Assembly: GCA_910585275.1 (NCBI GenBank)
Contig: CAJUCW010000006.1
Coordinates: forward strand, 1 to 64,000
Reading direction: 5' to 3'
Origin: an uncultured Muribaculaceae bacterium
Lineage (GTDB): Bacteria; Bacteroidota; Bacteroidia; Bacteroidales; Muribaculaceae
DNA: 64,000 nucleotides
A model generated the notes under the pieces. That model was not told where the DNA came from. It made no database searches and saw only the letters and a list, made by a program, of their open reading frames with translations. Of this stretch, positions 43,251 through 52,047 are shown in pieces (the stretch's first letter is position 1; each line of letters begins with the position of its first letter). Position numbers and translations under genes: made by a program.

Positions 43251-43262
43251 TATTGGGACATC

Positions 43263-44906
43263 ATGAAAAAGAGAATTTATATTCCCATATTGGCGTCGGC
43301 GGCGTTGCTGTTAGGCAGCTGCGAGAACAATTTCGACGCCAAAATCTATGGCAGCCTTTTGGAAGGGGAGTTTCCCAACACTGCCGAGGATTACGTTTCA
43401 TATATGATGAGCTGCTATTTGCCGTTTGCGGGGAACTTCGCCTACGCATTCAATGAAACCGGACAATACAGTTTCTATATCGGAGCCGGCGGGGATGTCC
43501 GCTTTTTCGACAGTACGTCAGACATCATGGCCCCCACGGCTGTCAAGGCCGGGGGAGAATGGCTGCATCTCTCGCAGGCAAATTTCAACCAATGCCGCTA
43601 TTATTATAGAGGATGGCCCAATGACCAGGACAGTCCGAACCATTTCCCTCAGACGGCAGAGGTGACGCGTTTCACGGAAATCATACATACACTTGAGGTG
43701 GCACCGGAAAATGTGCTTTCCGCAAGTGCCCGCGATGGCCTTTTGGGAGAGGCGCGCCTTTGCAGGGGAATGATGCTTTATTACCTTATGCACATGTACG
43801 GCCCGGTGCCCGTGATAATGGATTATGACAAAGTGTTTGACGACGAGGCGCAGCGCACCACGGTGCGTCCCACGCTCGACCAGATGTGCGAATGGATTTA
43901 TGACGACCTGCTGTTCGCGGCGCAGAATGCACCGGAGACGCAGACCGAACTCGGTCGATACACCCGCGATTACGGACGTTTCTGCCTGATGCGCCATTGC
44001 CTCAATGAAGGGGGGCATATGGCCGGGTATTATAAAAAAGGGCTTGAGATGTTCGGCGAACTGAAAGGGAAATACTCGCTTTTCACCCAAGGCGACAATC
44101 CTTATAAAGAACTTTTTAAGACGGCCAACGAATGGAACAGTGAAATCATCATGGCGGTGAGCTGCGATGCCGGTGCAAACGGCAACGAGAAACATGGCAA
44201 CATCAACATGTATTCGCGTCTTGTCGTTCCTTCTGAGGCTTCCGCCTATGACCCTGATGGAGTCCCCACGGCCCTTTGGCCACAGGGCGGTGGCTACAAC
44301 GCCTACTATAATCTTGCCAAAGGTTTCTACGACACCTTCGAGGCGGCCGACAAGCGCAAGGAGTGCATCGTCACCGACTTCTGGACCAAAGACGGCAAAC
44401 ATATCACCGGGGCTGACCTCGGCACCCGTTGGGACGGCTACATCAGTCTGAAGTATCCGATTGAGACGGAGTCGTCGTTCCAAGGTTCCGACATGACGAT
44501 TGCCCGTTGGTCTGACGCGCTCCTCCAGTTCGCTGAGCTAACGGTCCGTGAAAGCGGGTCTGTTACGGCAGAAGCTATCGATGCCGTCAACCAAGTGCGC
44601 CGCAGAGCAGGACTCGACAACCTGTCGGCTGCCCAAACTGCAGGCAAGGAGGCGTTTCTTGATGCCATTCTTACGGAACGCGGACATGAACTTTACTACG
44701 AAGGATGTCGTAAAATAGACCTTATCCGCCACAACAAATACGCACGTAAGGTTTTCGAAGTCAAGAAGACCATACCGACTCATCAATATATGCCGCTCCC
44801 TGACTATGCGGTGCGTGCCTGCGAGGAGAACGGGGTGGTGCTTGAGCAGACTTTCCAGCGCGACGGGTGGAACGCCGACCGCAGCAGTGTGGAAGGTGGC
44901 ATATGA
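43263..44906 (+). CDS. SusD/RagB-family surface glycan-binding lipoprotein
   Basis: This 547-residue lipoprotein (lipobox LLLGSC) is the lid partner of the SusC encoded upstream. It has the helical N-terminal part with TPR-like motifs (LLGEARLCRGMMLYYLMHMYG), the RagB C terminus (AIDAVNQVRRRAGLDNL...AILTERGHELYYEGCRKIDLIRHNKY) and ends near the usual length. It captures the glycan at the cell surface. Confidence 0.95.
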   Translation: MKKRIYIPILASAALLLGSCENNFDAKIYGSLLEGEFPNTAEDYVSYMMSCYLPFAGNFAYAFNETGQYSFYIGAGGDVRFFDSTSDIMAPTAVKAGGEWLHLSQANFNQCRYYYRGWPNDQDSPNHFPQTAEVTRFTEIIHTLEVAPENVLSASARDGLLGEARLCRGMMLYYLMHMYGPVPVIMDYDKVFDDEAQRTTVRPTLDQMCEWIYDDLLFAAQNAPETQTELGRYTRDYGRFCLMRHCLNEGGHMAGYYKKGLEMFGELKGKYSLFTQGDNPYKELFKTANEWNSEIIMAVSCDAGANGNEKHGNINMYSRLVVPSEASAYDPDGVPTALWPQGGGYNAYYNLAKGFYDTFEAADKRKECIVTDFWTKDGKHITGADLGTRWDGYISLKYPIETESSFQGSDMTIARWSDALLQFAELTVRESGSVTAEAIDAVNQVRRRAGLDNLSAAQTAGKEAFLDAILTERGHELYYEGCRKIDLIRHNKYARKVFEVKKTIPTHQYMPLPDYAVRACEENGVVLEQTFQRDGWNADRSSVEGGI

Positions 44907-44959
44907 TAGGCTGCCACGATTTGCGAATGCAAAACATAGAAAACTAATTCTTACCGACA

Positions 44960-45958
44960 ATGAAAAAAATTAGAAATATAATTCTGGGGGCCTTGATGTC
45001 GGCTACGCTCAGCGCTTGCTCCGACAACGGGGGCGACTGGTCGCCGACGGTCCATCCACAATGTGAGGAGGGCGGTTACCTCTTTGCCCACATGACGAAT
45101 GAAAACTACGGGCCTCTGTTCTACAGCGTCTCACGCGACGGCTACCATTGGGAGACTCTCAACAACGGCAACTCCGTGCTTCCGGCCTATGCCGGACACC
45201 CTGACATCATGAAGGGGCGCGACGCCTATTATATGATCGGGGTTAAGCGAGGCACCGGTATTCCGATGCTCTGGCGTTCCGAAGACCTTGTTAGCTGGAA
45301 GGGCACCAAGCTTTCCAAAAGCATATTCAATAAAATCAAGCCTCTTTACGGCTATGAGAACGAGGAAGACTGGTATGGTGCCCCGAAGCTGTTCTATGAC
45401 AAGGATGAAGACAACTATATCATCACTTGGCACGCCGGCAACATGGGCAACGGCGAAACGCGTGAGGAGTGGGCGTCGAAACGCACCTTCTATATCGAGA
45501 CAAAGGATTTCAAGACCTTCACCGACCCGAAGTTCCTCTTCGCATTCACGGGCTATGACGAGAACTTGGCAACCATCGATGTGATAATCCGCAAGATTGA
45601 TGGGGCCTATTATGCAATCGTTAAGGACGAACGCTGGGAAGATGAATATCCCGAGACCGCGAAAACCGTTCGTATCGCCCGCTCCAAGGGAGGTGCCCTC
45701 GGCCCGTATGAAAACCCGGGACCGGCATTGACTTCCCCCAAGCGTGAAGCACCGACTCTGGTGATGAGTGCTGATGAGGGTAAATTCTGGATTTATTGCG
45801 AGAGATATCCCTATTATTACGAACTCTATACAGCTGATTCGATTGAGAGTGACAACTGGACGTCGGAACCGTTCGAAGGCCCGAAGGCCCGCCACGGCTG
45901 TGTAGTGCGCGTGTCGGAAGCGGAATATCAGTCCATTACCTCCACTTATAAAAACTAA
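44960..45958 (+). CDS. GH43-like five-bladed propeller lipoprotein
   Basis: This 332-residue lipoprotein (lipobox TLSAC) has the blade signatures of GH43/GH32-type glycosidases (PLFYSVSRDGYHWETL, AYYMIGVKRGTGIPMLWRSEDLVSWKG, APKLFYDKDEDNYIITWHAG). A possible catalytic base is the Asp in AGHPDIMKG and a possible acid the Glu in KREAPTLVM, by analogy with the family. I am not sure which subfamily it belongs to or that it is active; it could serve as a binding protein. It sits between SusD and the SusE/F-like genes in the same operon. Confidence 0.7.
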   Translation: MKKIRNIILGALMSATLSACSDNGGDWSPTVHPQCEEGGYLFAHMTNENYGPLFYSVSRDGYHWETLNNGNSVLPAYAGHPDIMKGRDAYYMIGVKRGTGIPMLWRSEDLVSWKGTKLSKSIFNKIKPLYGYENEEDWYGAPKLFYDKDEDNYIITWHAGNMGNGETREEWASKRTFYIETKDFKTFTDPKFLFAFTGYDENLATIDVIIRKIDGAYYAIVKDERWEDEYPETAKTVRIARSKGGALGPYENPGPALTSPKREAPTLVMSADEGKFWIYCERYPYYYELYTADSIESDNWTSEPFEGPKARHGCVVRVSEAEYQSITSTYKN

Positions 45959-45964
45959 ACCATT

Positions 45965-47353
45965 ATGAAATCCGCATATAAATTAGCCGCCTTTTTCCTG
46001 GCTATCGGCGCGATGTGCTCATGCCAGAAGGATATCGATAAGGTGGAGGAATGGCCGGAATGGCCGGCCCCTGCCAATGTCTCGGTAGATGGCGCAAGCC
46101 TTGACGAAATGTTCTATGGCACATACAAGGGAATCGGGATGAATCTGACGCAAGGACAGACTGTGAATTTCTCAGGCATGACCCGGCTCCGCACGGTGCT
46201 GCAGTCGCACTATTGGGATGTGCTTTCAGAAACGGAGGCTGTGTTCCTCGGTCAGGACGGTGCCTACGACATAATCTGGGATAACGAGAGTTCGTGCCTT
46301 TTCACTGAGCCGCGAGAAAAGGCGTTCCCGGACGAACTGTTCCTTTGTGGAACAGGGTGGGGCCATCAGGGTGCCTATAAGGTAACGACACACGGTTGGA
46401 GTTGGGACAGGCCCACCGATATGATGAGCCTGCGCCGTGTTTCCCCGGGAATCTTCGAAGGATCTGTGTATCTTGCGCAGGGTTTTACGTTCAAGTTCTG
46501 CAAAGATCACCTGATGGGGCAGCCTCAGTATGAAATTCAGTCGGTTGACATCAATATTCTGAAGCCTGAGATTGTGGGAGGCAATATTTATGGCGACTTC
46601 GTGCCCGGTTCCGGTTTCCAGCCAGGTGTCTTCAATCTCCGGGTTGACCTTAACAACAACGAACTCGACATCACCACAAACATGATTATCGAACCGGAGA
46701 CATTCTATGTCAACGGCAACGAGATGACCTCCAACGGATCATATCAGTATTATTCCATTCGATTGCGCAAGGGCGATGAAGTGACGTTCGGCAACTTCGG
46801 AGGAATCGAAAGCGCCCTGCAGCCGGATTTCTGGGAAATTGTCGATGACCTGGAAGGCAAGGCGATATTCAAGGGGGAGACGGGCCTCTATGATATTTAT
46901 CTTGACCCGAACTATATGATAGTCTATACACTCTGCACCGCCATGAACTTTCAGAAAGGGAATGCCGTGTGGGTGGCGGGCGTCAACTGGGGTCATCCCG
47001 GTTCGGCTCCGCGTGTCACCGCCACCGGATGGGACCTCTCGTCGCCCAATAATTGCATGCAGATGAAGAAGGTGGAGAAAGGTGTGTTCGAAGTCACACT
47101 TTGGCTTCCTGACGGTTTCAACATAAAGTTCTTCAAAGCCCGCGACTGGGGGCAGGAGGCATCGACAACGGTGCTGACCCCACTTCCCGAAAATTTGTTT
47201 GCCGCCGGCGAATATGTTGATCCGGAAACGGGTCCGCGTCCCACGGGCGACCTTGTGGGCGGACCTGATTTCAAGCCCGGCACCTACACTGTCCGCGTTG
47301 ATTACAACCGAAATATCGTTTACGCCGTAGGTTACTATACACCGTCGGAATGA
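45965..47353 (+). CDS. SusE/SusF-like surface lipoprotein with duplicated domains
   Basis: This 462-residue lipoprotein (lipobox AMCSC) contains two homologous halves (about 40-250 and 251-462). Each half has a beta domain with FWDV/DFWEI and YDIxxD elements, followed by a carbohydrate-binding-like module containing GWGHQG/NWGHPG and FTFKFCK/FNIKFFK. Position after SusCD and the repeated modules point to glycan binding at the cell surface. The C-terminal half is close to that of the protein encoded at 47969-49765. The module matches DUF5121-type SusE/F-like proteins best, by my reading. Confidence 0.75.
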   Translation: MKSAYKLAAFFLAIGAMCSCQKDIDKVEEWPEWPAPANVSVDGASLDEMFYGTYKGIGMNLTQGQTVNFSGMTRLRTVLQSHYWDVLSETEAVFLGQDGAYDIIWDNESSCLFTEPREKAFPDELFLCGTGWGHQGAYKVTTHGWSWDRPTDMMSLRRVSPGIFEGSVYLAQGFTFKFCKDHLMGQPQYEIQSVDINILKPEIVGGNIYGDFVPGSGFQPGVFNLRVDLNNNELDITTNMIIEPETFYVNGNEMTSNGSYQYYSIRLRKGDEVTFGNFGGIESALQPDFWEIVDDLEGKAIFKGETGLYDIYLDPNYMIVYTLCTAMNFQKGNAVWVAGVNWGHPGSAPRVTATGWDLSSPNNCMQMKKVEKGVFEVTLWLPDGFNIKFFKARDWGQEASTTVLTPLPENLFAAGEYVDPETGPRPTGDLVGGPDFKPGTYTVRVDYNRNIVYAVGYYTPSE

Positions 47354-47402
47354 ATGGTTGGTTCCCTTTAAATAACTAACTGGGCATTATGCCTATATAA
47401 AA

Positions 47403-47446
47403 TCATCCCGCCGTGGCATCGGCCCTGCGGTGGCGTGGCGGGATGA
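47403..47446 (+). other. Long hairpin between SusE/F-like gene and next gene
   Basis: Perfect 10-bp arms TCATCCCGCC (47403-47412) and GGCGGGATGA (47437-47446) enclose a GC-rich 24-base loop that can pair further. No T-run follows. It may be an mRNA-processing or stability element rather than a terminator. Confidence 0.5.
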
Positions 47447-47501
47447 CTCCATTAATAACCAATAACCGCTTCCACATCCGGAAGCAAAAAATCACAAAAC
47501 A

Positions 47502-47972
47502 ATGAAAACTCCTTTACGAACGATTCTGTCGGTCGCGGCTGCCTTTACGCTTTTCTGTATGCATGCCGATGTTTACAAAGGGCTGACATTCAGCTTGTCT
47601 GATGAGTCAACAGTGACAATACCCCTATCTTCATCCGTAGAGGGTGAGATTCAAGGCGACCAGATTGTGTTTAGCGACGGAACCAATTCCTATTCGGTGG
47701 AGGCCGCTAAAATCAGCAGTGTGAAATTAGATAAAGACAATTCGAGTGCGGTCGGGGAAATAGAAGCTACGAATACTCCGGTGGTGTCCGGACGGACAAT
47801 ATGTTTCTCCAATCTTCCCGTCGGGAGTGTCATCACGGTCTGCACCGTAGATGGCCGTATTGTAAGAACCCTCGACGCCTTTGGTGACGTTGTTTTGAGT
47901 CTTGAAGATTGTGCTGACGGCATCTATCTGGTGAATGTGAATAAGACAACCATTAAAATCGCACTGAAATGA
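47502..47972 (+). CDS. Small secreted protein with T9SS-like C-terminal domain
   Basis: This 156-residue protein has a signal peptide (cleavage near MHAD) and two segments: an N-terminal beta stretch (LTFSLSDESTVTIPL...VFSDGTNSYSVEAAKISSVKL) of a kind common in secreted Bacteroidales proteins, and a C-terminal domain of about 65 residues (NLPVGSVITVCTVDGRIVRTL...CADGIYLVNVNKTTIKIALK) resembling type 9 secretion sorting domains. The stop overlaps the next start by four bases (ATGA), so it is coupled to the following SusE/F-like protein. Function unknown. Confidence 0.65.
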   Translation: MKTPLRTILSVAAAFTLFCMHADVYKGLTFSLSDESTVTIPLSSSVEGEIQGDQIVFSDGTNSYSVEAAKISSVKLDKDNSSAVGEIEATNTPVVSGRTICFSNLPVGSVITVCTVDGRIVRTLDAFGDVVLSLEDCADGIYLVNVNKTTIKIALK

Positions 47973-49765
47973 CTAAGAAACATACAATAATACTTTGGGG
48001 AGCCGCCTTTGGGGCTCTCTCGGCGTTCGCTTCAATACCTCAACTGAAAATCACTGTCGGCGAGAAAACGGTCACCCTGTATCCCGGCGAGAAGATGGTA
48101 TTCGAGACCTCTGCCGGTGTTTCGGCGGGGGCAGACCGCGTGATTGTCAATGGTAATAATCTGGATCTCGGCTCGTCGGCGCAGGCGGAATACCGTCATT
48201 CCGACACCGCTCCGCGAGTGAACGGAGTGGAACTGCACGAAGCGGGGGAAAATGTATTTTCCGGCACAGTTTCCCTCACTAAGGGAGAGAAGGTATATTT
48301 CGACGGCATCGGACGTGCCGGGGTCCTTTTAAACAAGAACCTGCGCAATTATTTCACGGTTTCCGAAGACGGGGAATATGCTGTTTTCAATGGCACTTCC
48401 GACCTCTATAGTTTCACCATAGACATGCAGAATCTGGTCGGTAGCCTATGGCATTCCCTTCCCGACATGGGGGTTTCCATCGATGGGATTGCTATCGACT
48501 GTCCGTTTACCGGAGGATACGATGCCCAATACGATGGCGTGGAGATGCAGTTGGCCAAAGGACAGACCGTGAAATTTGAAGGTGTGCCTGATTTGAAAAA
48601 AGCTTTGCAGCTGCATTTCTGGGATGTGATTTCCGATACGGAGGCGACGTTCAAAGGTAACGAAGGTTCCTACGACCTTATATGGGACAAGGCGACGGAA
48701 CTTTTTTTCACGGAGCTCCACGGATGGCTTGAATATCCTGAAATGCTCTATGTGGGTGGTGCCAACTGGGGTCATTCGGGAGCCGGAACTGTCACGGCTC
48801 CTGCCGGATGGCAGAATCATCAGATGAAAGGTATGATGAACCTCAACAACACGGACGAGAATAAATGGGAGCTTTCCATGTATCTTGCCCCCGGTTTTGC
48901 TTTCAAGTTTGCCGGTGCCCATTATATGAACGGAGTGAACGAATACAGCGGCAAGGATATCGAATCCCTGAATCCGGAACTGATTGGTGTGGATCCGACG
49001 TGGGGTGATTTTATTCCCGGCGCCGACTTCACCCCCGGCGTATATTCGATTTCGGTTGACTTGGATGAATACACTCTCACGGCGGAGAAACTGGATATCC
49101 CGGTGGAAGACGTTCCGGTTTATAAAATCGGAGGTAATGAAATGTGGGTGGAAGGTACGGTTTGCCACATATCCATAGAACTTGCCGAGGGTCAAACCGT
49201 GGCATTCGAGAACTTCCCGAATCTCGCGAAGGCACTCCAGCCGGATTTCTGGGAGGTGACGGATCCGAACAACGCCAAGTTTACCGGCATCAGTGGCACA
49301 TACGACATCTATTATGACGGGGCTCTCGGAGTGGCGTTCACGATGTCGGGCGGTATGAACTTCGACGAAGGGACAGCCGTCTGGGTTGCCGGAATCAAAT
49401 TCGGACATCCTTCCGCCGCTCCCACGGCAACTGCCACAGCTTGGAATCTCGACACCTACAACAACTGCATGCAGATGAAAAAAGTGGAAGAAGGTGTCTA
49501 TGAGGTGACTCTTTATCTTCCTTCCGATTTCAATATCAAGTTCTTCAAGGCCCGTGATTGGGGGCAGGAGGCATCGACCTCAATACTATCTCCGCAGCCT
49601 GAAAGCATGTTTGCCGCCGGCATGTATGATGATCCGGCAACAGGCCCCCGCGCCACAGGCGACCTTGTGGCGGGTCCCGACTTCCTTCCCGGTATTTACA
49701 CGGTGCGCGTCGATTATAACCGCAATATAGTCTATGCTGCCGGATATTACACACCGGCGCAATAA
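47969..49765 (+). CDS. Secreted SusE/F-like protein with three related modules
   Basis: This 598-residue protein has a signal peptide but no lipobox Cys, unlike the paralogue at 45965. It contains a partial N-terminal module (about 75-155) and two full modules (about 160-380 and 385-598). The last 210 residues match the C-terminal half of the 45965 product very closely, including NCMQMKKVE and KFFKARDWGQEAST. Its N terminus (KITVGEKTVTLYPGEKMVFE) is like the coupled small protein encoded just upstream. Glycan binding is inferred; how it is retained at the cell surface without a lipid anchor is unclear. Confidence 0.72.
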   Translation: MTKKHTIILWGAAFGALSAFASIPQLKITVGEKTVTLYPGEKMVFETSAGVSAGADRVIVNGNNLDLGSSAQAEYRHSDTAPRVNGVELHEAGENVFSGTVSLTKGEKVYFDGIGRAGVLLNKNLRNYFTVSEDGEYAVFNGTSDLYSFTIDMQNLVGSLWHSLPDMGVSIDGIAIDCPFTGGYDAQYDGVEMQLAKGQTVKFEGVPDLKKALQLHFWDVISDTEATFKGNEGSYDLIWDKATELFFTELHGWLEYPEMLYVGGANWGHSGAGTVTAPAGWQNHQMKGMMNLNNTDENKWELSMYLAPGFAFKFAGAHYMNGVNEYSGKDIESLNPELIGVDPTWGDFIPGADFTPGVYSISVDLDEYTLTAEKLDIPVEDVPVYKIGGNEMWVEGTVCHISIELAEGQTVAFENFPNLAKALQPDFWEVTDPNNAKFTGISGTYDIYYDGALGVAFTMSGGMNFDEGTAVWVAGIKFGHPSAAPTATATAWNLDTYNNCMQMKKVEEGVYEVTLYLPSDFNIKFFKARDWGQEASTSILSPQPESMFAAGMYDDPATGPRATGDLVAGPDFLPGIYTVRVDYNRNIVYAAGYYTPAQ

Positions 49766-49801
49766 ACATAAATATACTACAGGTGAATTAAATAGGTGAA
49801 T

Positions 49802-49844
49802 CCGCCGGTCGGGAATTCAGGGCAATGATCGGCCGGCGGTTTTT
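49802..49844 (+). terminator. Terminator after the SusCD-SusE/F operon
   Basis: A GC-rich stem of about 11 bp (CCGCCGGTCGG with CCGGCGG arm at 49833-49839) is followed by TTTTT. It divides the transport/binding operon from the enzyme genes that start at 49916. Confidence 0.75.
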
Positions 49845-49915
49845 CAATGGTAAAAAAACGATAGAGAGATTGAGACGATTTCATTCTATGCCGTTAAAAC
49901 TAACATATTGAAACG

Positions 49916-52027
49916 ATGAAAAAAAGATTTGTAATTCTTTTGGCGATACCTGTGCTGGCTGCTTCGTCATACGCATACGAGATGACATCGCCCGGCGGTA
50001 ACGTAAAGGCAACTTTCAACGTGGAAAAAGGGGTGCCGACATATTCCGTCGATTACAAGGGAAACAAAGTGATTCTACCTTCACGTATGGGACTTCAACT
50101 CACAGGGAACGATAACCTCACTGAGGGTTTTACCGTAATTGGTGTGGATTCATGCGCGTTCGACGAGATATGGCAGCCGGTTTGGGGCGAAAACAGCGAC
50201 ATACGCAACAACTATAAGGAACTTACCGCAAAGCTGCGGCAGGAAAAGAGCGGACGGCGCATGGACATAAAGTTCCGCGTGTATGACGATGGGGTCGGAT
50301 TCCGCTACGAGTTCCCACAGGAAGGCCCTCTCAACTTCTTTGTGTTGAAAGATGAACGCACCGAGTTCGCTATGCCCGGCGACCTGACGGCCTGGTGGAT
50401 ACCGGGTGATTACGACACGCAGGAATATGAATATAACGAAAGCCGACTTTCGCAGATAAGGGAAATAAACTCACGGTGCGGTGAAATCAACCTCCCGCAG
50501 AAGTGCCAGTTCTCTCCCACCGGCGTGCAGACCTCACTGCAGATGAAGACCGACGACGGAATTTATATCAATCTCCATGAGGCAGCCCTGGTTGACTATT
50601 CGTGCATGCATCTGAACCTCGACGACAAGAACTTCGTATTCACCTCCTGGCTTACGCCCGATGCCCATGATAACAAAGGATATCTACAGACTCCATGCAC
50701 TTCGCCGTGGCGCACCGTCATGGTCAGCGACGACGCACGCGACATACTCTCGTCGAACCTTATCCTCAACCTCAACGAACCGTGCAAATATGCCGACACA
50801 TCATGGATAAAACCGATAAAATACGTAGGCGTATGGTGGGAATGTATCGGATACGGCAAACCGTGGGTCTACACCTGGGACCTCCCTTCGGTGAAACTCG
50901 ACCGGACTGACTATACCAAATTGAAACCCAACGGTGTCCATCCCGCCAATACTGCCAACGTGATGAAATATATTGACTTCGCGGCGCAACATGGCTTCGA
51001 CCAGGTGCTCGTGGAAGGTTGGAACATAGGATGGGAAGACATAACGGGTGTAAAGAAAGATTACGTGTCAGACTTCCAGACCCCTTATCCTGATTTCGAC
51101 ATCTCCAAACTTAACGATTACGCCCATTCCAAGGGTGTGCGCCTGATGATGCACCATGAGACGTCTTCGTCCGTGCGCAACTACGAGCGCCACATGGAAG
51201 CGGCCTACAACCTGATGGACAAATACGGCTACAACTCTGTGAAAAGCGGATATGTGGCCAATATCATACCCTCCGGGGAACATCATTTTGGCCAATGGAT
51301 GACCAACCACTACCTTTATGCCGTGACGGAGGCCGCCAAACATAAAATCATGGTCAACGCCCACGAGGCGGTACGTCCGACCGGACTTTGCCGCACCTAT
51401 CCCAACCTCATAGGCAACGAGAGCGCGCGTGGCACTGAATTCGAGGCATTCGGCGGCAACACACCGTCGCACACCTGCGTGCTTCCGTTCACCAGACTGC
51501 AGGGAGGTCCGATGGACTATACCCCCGGCATCTTCGAAAACGACCTGAGCAAAAACAATCCGAATAACCACAGCCACGTCAACACCACCATCTGCCGCCA
51601 GCTCGCGCTATACGTCACCATGTACAGCCCCCTGCAGATGGCCGCCGACGTGCCGGAAGTCTATAACAATTTCATGGATGCTTTTCAGTTCATAAAGGAT
51701 GTGGCTGTAGATTGGGACAAGAGCATCTACCTTGAAGCCGAACCGGCGCGCTACATCACGGCGGCGCGTAAGGCTAAAGGAACTGACGAATGGTATGTGG
51801 GAGGCATATCCGGTTATGAGGGAAGGAAGACCAATCTGAAACTCGACTTCCTCGACCCGGGACGCACATACGAAGCCACCATCTATGCCGACGCACCTGA
51901 TGCGCATTATCTCACCAATCCGCAGGCATACCGAATCTCCAAAAAGAAGGTGAATTCCAAGACTGCCCTCAAGATGGCGATGGCACCCGGAGGAGGTTTC
52001 GCGATTTCCATAAAGCCTGTGAACTAA
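49916..52027 (+). CDS. GH97 inverting alpha-glucosidase-like enzyme (SusB-like)
   Basis: This 703-residue protein with signal peptide (cleavage near SSYA) belongs to family GH97. Conserved glutamates are visible in MMHHETSS (Glu415), VNAHEAVRP (Glu484) and LIGNESARGTEFE (Glu502). This HHETS/NAHE set is that of the inverting, SusB-like subgroup rather than the retaining alpha-galactosidase subgroup, so hydrolysis of alpha-glucosidic bonds is expected, probably in the periplasm. It starts the enzyme operon GH97-GH78-GH2/GH37. No TAnnTTTG promoter is evident upstream. Confidence 0.92.
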   Translation: MKKRFVILLAIPVLAASSYAYEMTSPGGNVKATFNVEKGVPTYSVDYKGNKVILPSRMGLQLTGNDNLTEGFTVIGVDSCAFDEIWQPVWGENSDIRNNYKELTAKLRQEKSGRRMDIKFRVYDDGVGFRYEFPQEGPLNFFVLKDERTEFAMPGDLTAWWIPGDYDTQEYEYNESRLSQIREINSRCGEINLPQKCQFSPTGVQTSLQMKTDDGIYINLHEAALVDYSCMHLNLDDKNFVFTSWLTPDAHDNKGYLQTPCTSPWRTVMVSDDARDILSSNLILNLNEPCKYADTSWIKPIKYVGVWWECIGYGKPWVYTWDLPSVKLDRTDYTKLKPNGVHPANTANVMKYIDFAAQHGFDQVLVEGWNIGWEDITGVKKDYVSDFQTPYPDFDISKLNDYAHSKGVRLMMHHETSSSVRNYERHMEAAYNLMDKYGYNSVKSGYVANIIPSGEHHFGQWMTNHYLYAVTEAAKHKIMVNAHEAVRPTGLCRTYPNLIGNESARGTEFEAFGGNTPSHTCVLPFTRLQGGPMDYTPGIFENDLSKNNPNNHSHVNTTICRQLALYVTMYSPLQMAADVPEVYNNFMDAFQFIKDVAVDWDKSIYLEAEPARYITAARKAKGTDEWYVGGISGYEGRKTNLKLDFLDPGRTYEATIYADAPDAHYLTNPQAYRISKKKVNSKTALKMAMAPGGGFAISIKPVN

Positions 52028-52047
52028 CCTGACTATAATTGTTGCTT

